From assembly GCA_021234155.1 (NCBI GenBank), contig JAJEKV010000124.1:930001-994000 (forward strand): DNA of 64,000 nt. Reading direction: 5' to 3'. A model generated the notes under the pieces. That model was not told the origin of the DNA, made no database searches, and worked only from the letters and a program-made list of their open reading frames with translations. Positions 23,960 to 35,475 of this stretch are shown here, piece after piece (within the stretch, counting starts at the first letter, position 1; every line of letters begins with the position of its first letter). The translations under genes and the position numbers were made by a program. The DNA is from Isoetes taiwanensis (taxonomy: Eukaryota > Streptophyta > Lycopodiopsida > Isoetales > Isoetaceae).

Positions 23960-25650
23960 ATAATTGACAAAAAAACTTAGTTCACAAATTCAACATCCAT
24001 AGTAAAATAGTTACAAGGGCAACCCATATTGCCTTACCTTATTTTATATTTTTTATCTGTAACACGTCATTACAAAACAAAAACGAGATCTCAAACTAGC
24101 AGTTCGACATTAGAAGCAGGATTGCTATAAACATAGGGGATGCTGGAACCATGAGTTCCTAGTGGACAGTAAGTCCCAAGACAACCCATTTCTCTTGCAC
24201 TAAGAGCCCCACAAACAAATTTTTGAATGTTTGTCCTAGATAGTGATTTGGTAATGGTATTTATTCCAATTTCCTTGTATAGGAGCTTACAACATCAGAA
24301 AGCTTGCTAGGCCTTCCAGAAGAGAGCTGATGGATTATATCAATGGTGCTTCTGTTGAAAAATGTAGAGTACCTGGATCACATATGTGAATCAACACTCA
24401 ATTAATTTGTTAGGTTGGGTTTACAGTTTATAGCAATGAAATAGTGAGGAGAGAACATACAAGAGAAATGTGAAAATTGATGAACACATTCCTTTGCCCA
24501 TTATATAAGGAGGCACGTATTGGAAGTGAGCATGATAATGTCTCAGACACATGTTTGTTTCAAAATGTAAAGCATCTGTCTTAAAGTAGGTCTTTAGAAA
24601 TTGAAGCTGGATTTCTTGTTTCACTTGAACCATTAGATGACCCCTCAAAGGGAGAAGGCTCTCCACATTTGCTGCAACATTAAATTGTTGACAACCCATT
24701 TCCAAGACAACCCATTTCCATTTATTTATGCATCTCGAAAATCCTGAACCAGAATTACCACTTTTTCTGCATTAAATTATGGAAATCAAAATCTTTCAAA
24801 GCAGTCCATAGATTGATAATGTTAAAAGACAAGAAGCTACCTGCTTGGAGCACCCTTGCATGCACTAGATCAAGTTCATATAGGGGAGACCCTTTTACCA
24901 TGAAAACATCTTTAAATATACCAACACATCCCCATTGTTTGGCATCAGATTCATTAGGATGTAGTATAACTATGGGGGGTTCAGGCATGATAGGTGTCCT
25001 TAGATTTGCCACAAAGTAGAAAAGATTAACAGGCCATTCCCCCTCAATCCACATTAATATATGTGGACTAATCAAAGTGACCATATGTAGGGTTCGCTCT
25101 TTCAAATTCTTCATAATTATTGATGATCATCATCCAAGAACAGCTGGATTAGGTTTGGTATGGTGGCCAGCTCATTGCTATATCTATGGCATCTTCCAAT
25201 GATGTTACAAGTTTCATTTTCTCAACGTCTTCATTGCACCCCTCTTTCAGAGAGTTACTTAAATCTTCTCTTCATTGTGAATGTTGCTCATATAGACTAG
25301 GTATACCATGCTTCTGACATTCTTCGAGCATTTTGTGTTGTCTTATACTGGGTTTTCCCTCTTGCATTTGTGATGGTTGTACTTCTTGTAGAACCATAAT
25401 CATCTACTTGTAATTCCTTGGTATTACATGGTAGATCAGTCAAGTTTGCACATTTTTTAGATGGCATTTTTTGGAACTTTGAAATGCTTCAAACTATAGA
25501 TACATCTTTAGCAATGACCAAACCAACATCAGAATCAAGGATTTGGTGTCCCCTTGGATAGATAAGCATGCCTCTTGATCCATCTTCCATCACCATGTCC
25601 AGGCCAAATGTATTGCATTGTATTTGATGTATATAATTTCTGCAGTCTTT
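23960..25650. mobile_element. ~1.7-kb insertion inside the old LINE, carrying host exons
   Basis: The limits are inferred from where the LINE alignment stops and restarts. No terminal inverted repeats, poly(A) tail or target-site duplication could be assigned with confidence. On the - strand it holds two exons of a Slo/BK-type channel with their splice sites, so it is not a processed pseudogene. The likely vehicles are a transposon that captured genomic DNA or a repair insertion. The rest of the insert shows no protein family. Confidence 0.55.
24841..25645 (-). pseudogene. Slo/BK-type potassium-channel fragment (RCK1 end and RCK2 start)
   Basis: Two exons on the - strand. Exon A (about 25640-25504) ends GMLIYPRGHQILDSDVGLV, then IAKD, then a GT donor. 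This matches the end of the first RCK domain of BK channels ('L-x-NPG-x-H-x-I...G..IA.D'). Exon B (about 25110-24841) reads NLFYFVANLRTPIMPEPP, then HPNESDAKQWGCVGIF, then VKGSPLYELDLVHARVLQAG, then a GT donor. This matches the second RCK domain (the 'V.PLR' segment, then 'G-S/T-PL-x3-DL'). Slo channels are calcium- or ion-gated potassium channels with two cytosolic RCK domains. No pore segment is present, so this is a fragment. The order and orientation of the exons agree. It lies antisense inside the broken LINE. Confidence 0.65.
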
Positions 25651-26287
25651 TTATCAGTAGTAGTTGTCTTTGCTCCTGGCAGGACTTCAAAGCACTTATA
25701 ATTTGACATCGCTGGATTATTACACATGGGAAGTCGTTGCTGGCAACATTCCCCTGCGGCCCAACATTGCTACTGAGAGTTTGTGTGGAAGTTTACAATT
25801 GATATTCCCTGGGATAGACACTTTGTTAGAAATTGCTACAAGCATATCATTATGCAGCCTCCTCTGCCTTCATCGCTGCATTAGCAACTAGTAAATCCAA
25901 ATGCCAATCATTGGCTCGTTTGGGACAAAAATATTCCTCTTAAGCAGTCCGTTCTTCTCTGGCAGGTTGTGAGCGTTGAGAACCAATGTTACAGTTCACT
26001 CTTTTAAACCCAACGTTAGCTCTCTTTGCCTGGTCTGCAAGGCCAAGCCGGAGTCAATTGAGCATTGTTTTCCCTTATGTGATCATCTTCCCATTTGGGC
26101 ACGAGTTCGAGAATCTTTTCCTACGTGCCCCATGAGCCAAGAAATCCTGCTCGACCTCCTTCCTCGCAGATGGCCGCGTTTTAAGAAGTGGCCATTTAAT
26201 ATTTCCAAGGCTTTAGTTTTGTTGGGTGGTGTGGAAGCATAGAAGCCAGATAGTTTTTAGAGGGCGTAAATTCTGTGACAGGCCTCT

Positions 26288-26760
26288 ATCAAGAGGTTAC
26301 ATCTCGACTCTGTGACTAGTATTTGACTTCGAGGTTGCTCCTAATGTTAAGGATGAGGCTTGGGGTTATCTCCACCGCCCTTAAAATTTTCATGTAATAT
26401 CTTCCTCATTTTGATTTGATTTTTGTTAGGGATAATGGGCGCAGTGTGCCTTTACGCAGGTAAGGGGCGTGGTGAGCGGGCAGGAAGCCATGTCCGAGCT
26501 ACGTAAGGGCCTGCCTACGCCCATTATTATCAAGAGGTTACATCTCGACTCTGTGACTAGTATTTGACTTCGAGGTGAGGCTTGGGGTTATCTCCACCGC
26601 CCTTAAAATTTTCATGTAATATCTTCCTCATTTTAATTTGATTTTTGTTAGGGATAATGGGCGCAGGCAGGCCCCTTACGCAGGGTAAGGGCGTGGTGAG
26701 CCCGGCAGGGCGAGCCATGCCCGAGCTGCGTAAGGGCCTGCCTACGCCCATTATTTCCTA
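26288..26760. repeat. ~241-bp tandem duplication, each unit ending in a GC-rich foldback
   Basis: ATCAAGAGGTTACATCTCGA starts at 26288 and again at 26529. Each unit is the tail of the old LINE followed by a foldback of about 100 bp: AATGGGCGCAG...TTACGCAG on the left and CTGCGTAAGGGCCTGCCTAC then GCCCATTAT on the right. The foldback occupies about 26434-26528 and 26653-26755. The first unit also has an extra TGCTCCTAATGTTAAGGATG. The foldback looks like a tiny MITE or hairpin element that was duplicated together with the LINE end. Confidence 0.75.
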
Positions 26761-27403
26761 TATTATTTTCCTATATTATAAAATTATATTGTATGTCTGT
26801 CGTGTATGTCGCCCTAAATCTGATGGTCTAGAATTTTGCCCTAAAATTTGGACGGCCACGATTTCCGCTGCAAAATTCTCTCTCTTCCTCTTTCTCGACT
26901 TTATCGTCTTCCGTTGCACTAGGTCCATGGCGATCTACGCGAAGGTCCTTAGGAAGATACTGTGATGGTCGGATTTATTCTTAGGGTCAGGTTTCATCTG
27001 AAGGATTGCATTTTGTGCAGAGGGTTTTTGTGCCCAACCTCTTTTAGAATAGGGATTGGAGCAGATACAAATGGGCTTCCAGCTATTACAGTGCAGCTCG
27101 CGAAGATAGGATGTATTCCATTGTGAAAAAATAGTCTGGACACAAATATATGGAGTCGCCTCATGCCTAAAATGGCTATGCCTTATCCTACTGTGCCTTA
27201 AGCGGCATTGCCAGATTCTGTTGCGAAGCCGATGTGATGCTTGATGGAGCTTTAGTTCAATTACAAAGTCTATAATCCCAAATAGCATGATCGCTGCAGA
27301 TGCCTTGGATTGGAAGGGTGTTGATTGGTTGTGGATGGGTTTTACCAAAAATTCTAAATGAGCTAGAAAGGCAAGCTGATCTTTCAATTGATCACAGAAT
27401 AAA

Positions 27404-28562
27404 TGAGCAAAAGAACAATGGAGCTATGGAAAAATGGTGTTGACGACATCAACATTTATTATACATTGGTGTTTGATGTAGGGCTTCCGGAAGACATGGT
27501 AATGGCAGGTTTGCATTCTACAGAATCACCCCATTTTCTAGATTCGCAATTTTTTTAAATAAGCTCTCTGCATTTTTAGACAGCACTCCCCATTTGCACA
27601 TGCAATTGTCTGAAAACGTTTGCAAATTTCTAAGCATCCCATTGAAATGGTCGTGCTAAAAATAACGTAATTCTTCAAGGTTTTACAAGAGACGAATCTC
27701 ACTTTCGTCATGGATATAGATGGAGGAAATATGGCCAGAAAAAAATTAGCGGATCACAACATCCCAGGTAACCAACGCCATATGTGAATTCGTCTTTTAG
27801 CCATATGATGCTTATGGTTTTCTCATGTTATACATGTTTTCCAGGTGCTACTACCGTTGCAACGTGAGAGGAGAGACAGGATGCCTGGCAATTGCACAAG
27901 TGAATACGTTATGCTCTTACTGTGACTTTATGACAGTTATACAATCACATATGCCCAAAGTTAATGCTTTAGAAGGGCAAAACCCAGGACTATTCTTCTG
28001 TTAGATGCCTGAAGATGAAGAAGTTTGTTAGACCAGCCTTTGCTTTCAGTTTTTTCTTATGGACCAGAACATGTGCTCTACCTTTTCAAGGTCTTCGTAT
28101 TTCCAGTTTATTTAAAGTACCTAATACAGGAGTGGGCAATATAAGCATGCCTTTGCTTCCTTCTTATGCGAAGGGAGTGAAACATCATCTTAGACTTATC
28201 TTCAGTAAATAAGAAAAAGCTCAAAGCTTGAGTATCCGAGGATGCATTTTCAAGATGTTGTTTAACTGCACATTTACTGCCATGCTGCAACGCGAATTAT
28301 CGCGTGTATGACATCCCACTATGTGTATGAGGCCCAAATGCCAGTTACATCCTCGACCAGCCCAACACCGTAAGTAGTTTGAAACAGAAACAGACTATTC
28401 TGAGGTATTATTGCATATTGATTTTATTATGAATGGCGCAGGCATTCTGGCAATGAAGCTGCTGGATTCCAAATTCAGGAGCAATCTAGGTTTGACCTCC
28501 ATCATAGAATGGAGACAAATTTAACAGAAAGTGCATCTGTGTATACTGGCTACATGTTGTAG
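27404..28562 (+). CDS. WRKY-domain protein gene, short and partly resolved
   Basis: The exon 27680-27767 encodes HGYRWRKYGQKKISGSQHPR and ends at a GT donor. The exon 27845-27899 continues CYYRCNVRGETGCLAIAQ before GTGAAT. Together they give the DNA-binding strand WRKYGQK and the two zinc-ligand cysteines (C-x4-C form). A possible first exon is 27404-27507 (MSKRTMELWKNG...). A last exon, 28442-28562, reads HSGNEAAGFQIQEQSRFDLH and ends YTGYML-stop. WRKY proteins bind W-box promoters in the nucleus. I cannot place the C-terminal H-x-H/C zinc ligands between 27900 and 28375; the frame there (SHYVYEAQMPVTSSTSPTP) does not match the family, so the domain may be broken. Confidence 0.7.
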
Positions 28563-29189
28563 CTAAGAAACGCAGGTTAGTCATGTTGTAGCTACAGAAT
28601 GCTGCAGATTAGTCAACTTCTGTCATTGAAAATGGTATTGGATTAAAGCTGGAGGTTAGTCAAGCAAGGACAGTAGAAAAAATGCATATATTTCTAAAAT
28701 GTTGGGAGCTAGGGTTAATCTTAAGTCACTTGCAAATTAATGCAGAAAAATATTACCATGTCTAAGGATGCTACCACAGTTGTAGATGGAGTTGTAGATG
28801 GAGCAGGAGATAAGAAGGGAATGAGTTAAGAGTTATTTCCAAAACTATGTACTCCAGGTGTTGAGATTTTCCGCATTCACATATGGCAAGGTTTATGGCA
28901 GCATCACATACACTGGGTGTGAACTGTCATAACAAAGGCTTGATTGACAGGAAATAAAGATCTAAGTTAGAGTCTTCTGTTTTGTGCTTTGTGCTGAGAT
29001 GATACTGACCTTGAAGGCCCATAATTCATAGTTCTTGCTATATCACTATGACCCCAAACAGCCCCACACAACACCCCGGGATTCCCCTATTTGCTTATTT
29101 ATCTGTATAGTGACAAATTCAGGTTCGCCTCAAAAAATAGCCCATCTTAGCCAATCAACTGCCTGACGACAATGTTTTTGCACAACTCC
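28563..29189. other. Spacer between the WRKY gene and the CACTA element
   Basis: No gene recognised. A short duplicated phrase, 'TTAGTCA(A/T)...GTAGCTA', sits near 28570-28610. The 3' UTR of the WRKY transcript would fall here. Confidence 0.35.
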
Positions 29190-29680
29190 CACTACAAGAG
29201 GATAGGCTTTTTGTGTCAAGCCCTGCGTCACTACCTCTTAAGGTTCGTCAGATTTGTGTCAGAAGCTTGAAAGTGACACAAATTAATTTGATTGCGTCAA
29301 TACTTGTGTCAGTGTAGTTGTGTCAACAACAACGTCCTTTTTTTGTCACATATTTGTGTCAAAATTTTATTACTTTTTCGTTAGCATTTGTAATGACGAT
29401 TACATCATGTATTGTGAAAGGATTGTGACATAATTTAAGTCACGAATAACAATAAGTTTACGTCCACTATAACGTCGCTAATTCTAAAGTTTTAAGTCAA
29501 TTTTGTAATGCTTTTGTGTCACATTTTATGATAGCTTTTTGTCACCTTTTGTAACACGTTTGTGTCATTTTACAGTGTCAGACACATCGGCAATTTTATA
29601 TCCACTTTCTATTATATATTGTGGCACTTACATATCATGATTGCGTCAAAGAAGTGTCAATACAGTGACATTGTGAATTA
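29190..29680. repeat. Left subterminal repeat array of the CACTA element
   Basis: At least eight TTTGTGTCA, TTGTGTCA or TGCGTCA motifs and their complements occur between 29215 and 29660 in both orientations. In En/Spm elements such motifs bind the TnpA protein and bring the ends together. No coding sequence is present. Confidence 0.75.
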
Positions 29681-30168
29681 GAAATGCATAGACATCTTGA
29701 CGCAAAAGGGGCTAAGTCTGACACAAATGTGCCACTAGCTATTATAAGGAAAACAACATTGCAAATAAACATTTTATGATATTCAATTAGACTGGCACAC
29801 CATACTATGCATAGCTTATTAGACCTTGACTTCAACCTCAATGCACACCATACTATGCACACCTTATTACAAACTATTAGTGCATTCTACAAATGATCTT
29901 GCAGAAGCTTTGGAAAATGAAAAGCATCTCGCCTTAAGGGCAGTTCAAGAAGATAAATAGGGACACCTTCCGACTTGGGAGCATTGCTAGCCTATCATTT
30001 ACAAGTTCCCAAATTATAAACATATGCATATATATTCTTAGGTGTTATACAACTAAATAAACTACAAGAAAAGCAATTTAGAGCAGACTTTTACATAATA
30101 TTCAACATAATTGTCATAAAGCATTGAACTGGTCTTCAATATCATGCTCAATATCGTCCAACTCATCA

Positions 30169-33100
30169 TCATCCAAATGCAAGCACAAATTTTATGCATA
30201 AATTAGAGCGTGAAGCAATGCTTGGAACTTCTTCGTCTTCAATGTAGTCATCACTAATGCCATTGTCACTTAGTTGCCCACTGCTTCCAGCCTCATCTCG
30301 TGGAGGAGAATTCATCATTGGAGGTCGAAAAATAAAATCAGTATCTCCTTCATTTATATCATCATTAATATCTGATGGTTGAGGTAATGAATCATTTGCA
30401 CCTTCATTATCCCATATAGGTGTAGTATTGCCTTCGATAGTATCGAAGTGTGATACATCATGATCAACGTCCCTTTCTATTACAAGTGTGAAATCCTCTG
30501 CTATATGCTCCGGTTGCCGATCTTCATCATCAGATATTGGCTCAATGTTGTCTTCAATTGCAGGATTTCCAATCACACGACGGGATCTAGGTTGAGAATG
30601 TATAACGATCCACCAATCATTATTGTCAGGATCTGGATGAAAGAAACTTGCTCAACTTGATTTGGAAAAACAAATGGCTCATCCATATCCGCTAGCACTT
30701 TAGTGGAGTCAATCTCCATAAATCCAGAAGCATGTGTTTTTATTGTTCTTCCACGACCTCTATAAACAACTCTGAACCACTTTGCTTTCAAGACATTTAC
30801 ATGAAATGTCCGATAGTTTAACTCAATGATATTGGATATGGTTCCAACATAGCATAATTCACCATCAATAAGGTTACGATCCCTACTGCTTGCTTGACTC
30901 TTTTGCTCAAAGTGTGCCATGATTCCAGAGTCAAAAGTAACTCTATGTTTATCAACACTACTGATACGAAAGTGTTGTCCGTAAGCCCACATAGATGTAT
31001 GAAATCGCGCCTAAATAACAAAAGTGTAATTAGCAAAATCAAGTTTTCCATCCAATAGCAATCTCGTAATCATCATCCGGAATGACTTGTCCACTATCTC
31101 TTGCTTCATCCATACGGGCTAATAACCAATCATTGGTCATGGTGTCTGCCAAAGCACATTGTTCAATTGTTGAACCACGTCTGTGTGAGCCATTCCTTCG
31201 TGCTTCCTCCTTTGCACGTTCATACATATCTCGCCAAGGTTGCAAAGTTGTTGTGTTATTTATGATAAAGGCATTTACAGAACGAAACATTTCATCAGTT
31301 AGATTCTGCTCCACACCATTGCCTTGTAAAACTTCCGATATAATCTCATCTGCCTCTTTTTCCTCCCACATTTTAAGGCCATCTGGATTGCATGCAATGG
31401 TCACATCATTCAAGAAGAAAAGAGTTTCTTGTACGAGATGACCTTCGGCCATACACCCTTCTGGCTTAGCCATTTGGCGTACAAATCCTTTGAGCACCTT
31501 CATATAACGCTCGAGGAAGAACATCCATCGTGCAGGGGCAGGTCCAGCTAATTTAATCTCATTTGGAATGTGTATTAATAAGTGCACCTACATCAATGTC
31601 ATCATCTCATCTCATTAGTTAGCAAAATATATGCATGTCAACATGGAAAAACATGGGGGTAAGGATAATGTCATACTTGTAGATCTAAGAAGCTAGTAGG
31701 GAACTCCTTTTCAATATCACATAAAAGTAAAATAGCTTCCTCCTCCATCTTTATAATCTCAGAGACATCAATTTCCTTTGAGGATACCCATCTCACGAAT
31801 TTTCCTAATCGGTATATGATACTCCTTATTGCCGGTGTTAAATAGTTTCCAATGACGCATGGAAGAATATGCTACAACAACAAACAATAGTTCATCGCGT
31901 GCAACTATGTAATTCCAATCATTAAAAGTGAAGAATAAATTACCTGAAGAAATTTGTGCCAATCGTGTGTTTTCAGCCCACTAAGATCTCCATCTTTTGT
32001 AAACGCTTTTCTTAGGGATGCACCATATCCAGTCGGTGTTCGACTTTTTTGTATTCTCTTATGCACTGTTGCAAGTTGTTGTTTCTCTAACACCCAAGGT
32101 CCCTTTTTCCATGTGCTTCCTCTGCCAGCCCTCTCATTTGGCCATAAATCTCTTCTTATTCCTCTTTCCTTAAGGTCCTCTCTAGCTCCTAATGTTTCCC
32201 ATTCACCAGTTAGATGCCTCCAAAGAGAGTGTGCAATGTTCTTGAATATATGCATAGGATCCAGTAAATGCACGACTTCCAAGTCTGGCCAGTACTCTAA
32301 TCGATAAAATATAGATAAACGTTTCATTCCAGGTGGGAGATTTGTATTGCTTTCTCCGGCATTGGCCAAGTAATCCAAATTTGGATTTGCATTCTGCCAA
32401 GCATCCAGCCAATCCCTACTTGTCCAACGTTTTGGTGGCGGCATCACCTCACGCCCACGTGCATGATGCTCTTCAGGCAAATATTTCTTGTGACCAAAGT
32501 ATATTTGCTTCTTGAGATGTTTGGATCTATACGATGTTAGGCTAGTTCCACATGAAGAACAACCATATGCTCCACTCGTTTGTAGACCTGTTGTGTTACA
32601 AATAACAAAAATTTTACTATGATTTTTGAACAATCCAAAGATTTCTAAACCATTCCATTTGTAAATAGAACTTACCGGATGCTACAGAAAAGCCTGGATA
32701 GTCATGAATAGTGAAACATAGCATACCATGTAGCGTGAAATCATGTGGCTCTCTTGAAATGTCATACATATGAATCCCCTTCCATAACAATTCCAATTCC
32801 TCTACCAAAGGTTCCATATAGACATCCATATTTTTAACTTGATATTTTCCTACAAAATGCATACACATTTATTGGTAAATAAATTTGAACAGCTTCAACA
32901 ACTGCATCTTCTCCATTCCATTCAAGTCAAGTCATTTCAATTCATTTCATATTTATAAATAGCTACTGAGTAAAAAGTCAAATAAGTACCTGGAACAATC
33001 AACGTCAACATGATATGACCAGGTTTGGTAGCCATCCACGGTGGAATATTGTAGTTAACAATGACCATCGGCCACACACTATGTTTTGATGACATAGATC

Positions 33101-33940
33101 CCCAGGGGCATATTCCATCTAGTCCTAGTCCAAGTCTAATGTTGCGAGACTCCAATTTAAATTGTGGCCACTTTTCTTCGATATTTTTCCATGACTCTCC
33201 ATCTGCAGGCATCCTCATTTTCCCATCTGTACTGCGGTTCTTTGCATGATAGTCCATAAATGAGGCAAGGGATGGAGATCGAAACATATGACGTAAACGA
33301 GAAATGATAGGCATGTGTCGCAATGTTTTTCTTGCCACCTTCGACCTCCTGCCCTCCTCATAGCGTGGCTCATTGCACTTTGGACATGATTGATCTCCCG
33401 CATAGTTGTTGCGAAATAATATGCAATCATTGATGCACGCATGTATACAATTATATTCTAGGCCCAATGAACGAAACAACTCTCTTGCCTCTCTCCTTGA
33501 CTTTGGAAGACAATGCCCATCTGGTAGTATTTTGCCTAGTAAACTAAATCAATTTTTTCAAATGTCAGTAGTTATTAATAATTGTGTGCTTAAGAAAATG
33601 CAAGTTATAAAAGTTGTACACATATACCTGAAAAGCTCAGAGACACTGTTGTTGCTCCAACCAACTTTATGTTGAAGATTCAAAATTAGCAAACATGTGG
33701 CAAGACGAGACACGCGCGCATTTGGATACAATGGGGTTGTTGCCTCGTTATGTAGGAATTCTGCCTTATCCCTAAACCCATTGTCAACACCATTATAATC
33801 TTCTGCCTCATTTCACCTATTGGAAAATAATTTGTAATGGTCTCATGTATCACGTCCCCACCAATGAAAGAACTGTTTGAATTCGATGGCTCTCCATGCA
33901 ATGATTCATCATCGGTGGACTGAATATATAACATCATGAA
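30169..33940 (-). pseudogene. TnpD-like CACTA transposase (Transposase_21, DUF4218, DUF4216)
   Basis: Exons in gene order: about 33810-33628 (AEDYNGVDNGF, TPLYPNARVSRLAT); 33540-32990 (FRSLGLEYNCIHACINDCIL, LDGICPWGSMSSKHSVWPM, IVNYNIPPWM, LTLIVPG); 32852-32676 (MEPLVEELELLWKGIHMYD, HDYPGFSVASG); 32590-31945 (YGCSSCG, HLLDPMHIFKNIAHSLW); 31872-31681 and 31588-31040 (DUF4218: LPCVIGNYLTPAI, HLLIHIPNEIKLAGPAPARW); and from about 31010 (DUF4216: DSGIMAHFEQ, FHVNVLKAKWFRVV). The enzyme excises and reinserts the element. Near 30640 one base is missing: FVFPNQVEQVSFIQ shifts into DPDNNDWWIVIHSQPRSRR in another frame, followed by an acidic tail. The rest is open and splice-consistent, so only the C-terminus is clearly damaged. 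The first exon is uncertain. Confidence 0.85.
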
Positions 33941-34143
33941 ATATAGTTGCCATTTTTATATTAGAGGTGCTATTATACAATAGAATGAAGATAAGAATGA
34001 GACCGTAAAATCTTATAAAACACCCGTGTACAACATTCATTCCATTGTAAGCAATATGAAAGCATATACGGAATAAGAAGTTCAACACACCACAAAATGT
34101 CAAAGGAAAATAAAGCCAACCTTAACATATCAGAGTCTACTAA

Positions 34144-35475
34144 TTACACATTTTTTCTGTCCTTATGAGGCCTTCCACGAGGAACCATAATAGGACCCCC
34201 ATTTCTAAGACGTTGAACCCTCCGAGGAGTAGGCCTTCTCCAATTATAATGAATTAACAGCTCGTCACCAGGCTTTAAACTACGTGTAGCACAAACAACA
34301 ACATAGGTCCCAACTATGGGACCTTCCATGTATTGTGGAAGAGGTTCGGTGCAATCTACTTCAACAAATTCTGCATTAGGAAGCACACCATAAATGCCAC
34401 ATGAACTGTTAATTAATCCCCGCAATGTTGCCATGTAATTGTGGCCTCCCATCAACATATATCCGGGCATCTCGAGACTTAATCCCAGCTTCTCTCAATG
34501 ATGCTGCATTTGATGCAATCCCATATGTTGACATGCTTGGCATCCATGAAGCTAATTCATGCCAGGTCCCCCAGTCATAAGCAGGACCCCCATAAGCCAT
34601 CAATGTTACAGAATTATTTGTCTTGGGCACATTAACTGGTTCCATTATATATAAGCTTCTTCCTGCATCGGGTTTCAAAATGGATGGAGCTATCATGTAC
34701 TTGCGGCCCCAATAATAAAACTCTTGTAACATTGAGGGCAATTTTCCTTCTAAGCATCCGTGTATCTTACGATTATAAGGTATTATTTTTTCTAGCAAAG
34801 CTTCAGGCATTGACATAACAAGATCATTTTTAGTCTCATTAACATGTTCCAAATCTAGAGTAGCAAATCGAGTTTTGAGTCGCATTGCTGCAGTGTTAGA
34901 CCTAGTGCAAACACATGTACTTGATCTGAGGCTATGGCTCTGCAAAGCAAGGTCCTTCATACTAGAATTTTGTGCTCCCTCTACTGAGTTGATAAGACTA
35001 CATCTAGGTTCTTCATCAGCTAGCATAAAGTTCCGTGCACTATTTTTCCCTGACATAATAAACTGCAAAGAATTGAAAAAATCAAATGCATGTGCCAACT
35101 AAACAAAAGTTGTTCTATACATCGGTCACTGTTTTTTATTCTATTGAGAAAGTATATGTAGCATACCTCATTGGCTTCTTGCTCAAGCCGACATTCTTCG
35201 TCACTTTGTTGTGGCATATTTTGCCACATGCCATATCTTGCCTCATGTTCTTGACGAACATGATAAGAACGTGCAGCACTACCACGACATGTATTGCACC
35301 AACAACTTTTGACCGAGGTACAATGCCTCAATGGGATCATTTCTAGGTCTTTTTACGTGTCTTCCGTTCGAGGCGATAAAAAGGACGAAGATGAAGAGGA
35401 AGATGAAGACGAGGATGCACGACCTGGTAAATAATCATTTCCGCTACTAGTGTTGGTGGTGCCACTATCATTCAT
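34144..35475 (-). pseudogene. SET-domain protein carried by the CACTA element
   Basis: The ORF starts at ATG 35475 with a Ser-rich N-terminus. A cysteine-bearing segment follows (HCTSVKSCWCNTCRGSAARS), then a splice donor at 35166 and an acceptor at 35063. The C-terminal part is a SET domain: ARIYVDGRPQLHGNIAG, then INSSCG, PNAEFVEVDC, VVVCATRSLKPGDELLIHYN, then a basic tail ending KDRKNV. This corresponds to the SET signature (vDg...GNiArfiNHSC..NA.....A...I..GeEL..dY). SET enzymes transfer methyl groups to lysines. Two lesions: an in-frame TAA soon after the Ser run (about 35355) and a 1-nt frameshift inside GNIAG/LINSSCG (about 34427). Its stop lies only about 200 bp before the TnpD region, so it is either a separate gene or a former N-terminal part of the transposase transcript. 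Confidence 0.72.

Larger units (their letters stand above)
21206..26400 (+). pseudogene. Old degenerate L1-like LINE, ORF2 remnants, interrupted
   Basis: It aligns along its length with the intact LINE at 3.96-9.70 kb. Endonuclease start: MNILSWNVRGLKSS at 21221. Endonuclease end: SDHHLQIRK (about 21783-21810). Reverse transcriptase: LIPKVKEPTTISHLTPIALL (about 22580-22640), YLKLDFVKAYDIVSW (about 22800) and EFANDTFLLLEA (about 23080, with FAND where the intact copy has YADD). Zinc finger: CLVCKAKPESIEHCFPLC (about 26030-26085). Many stops and frame changes. No ORF1 remains. A run of 30 T occurs at 21408-21437. The element is split by about 1.7 kb between roughly 23960 and 25650; the parts on either side are collinear (RRRWLSTGIT before it, LLLAGLQSTYNL after it). 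Confidence 0.88.
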
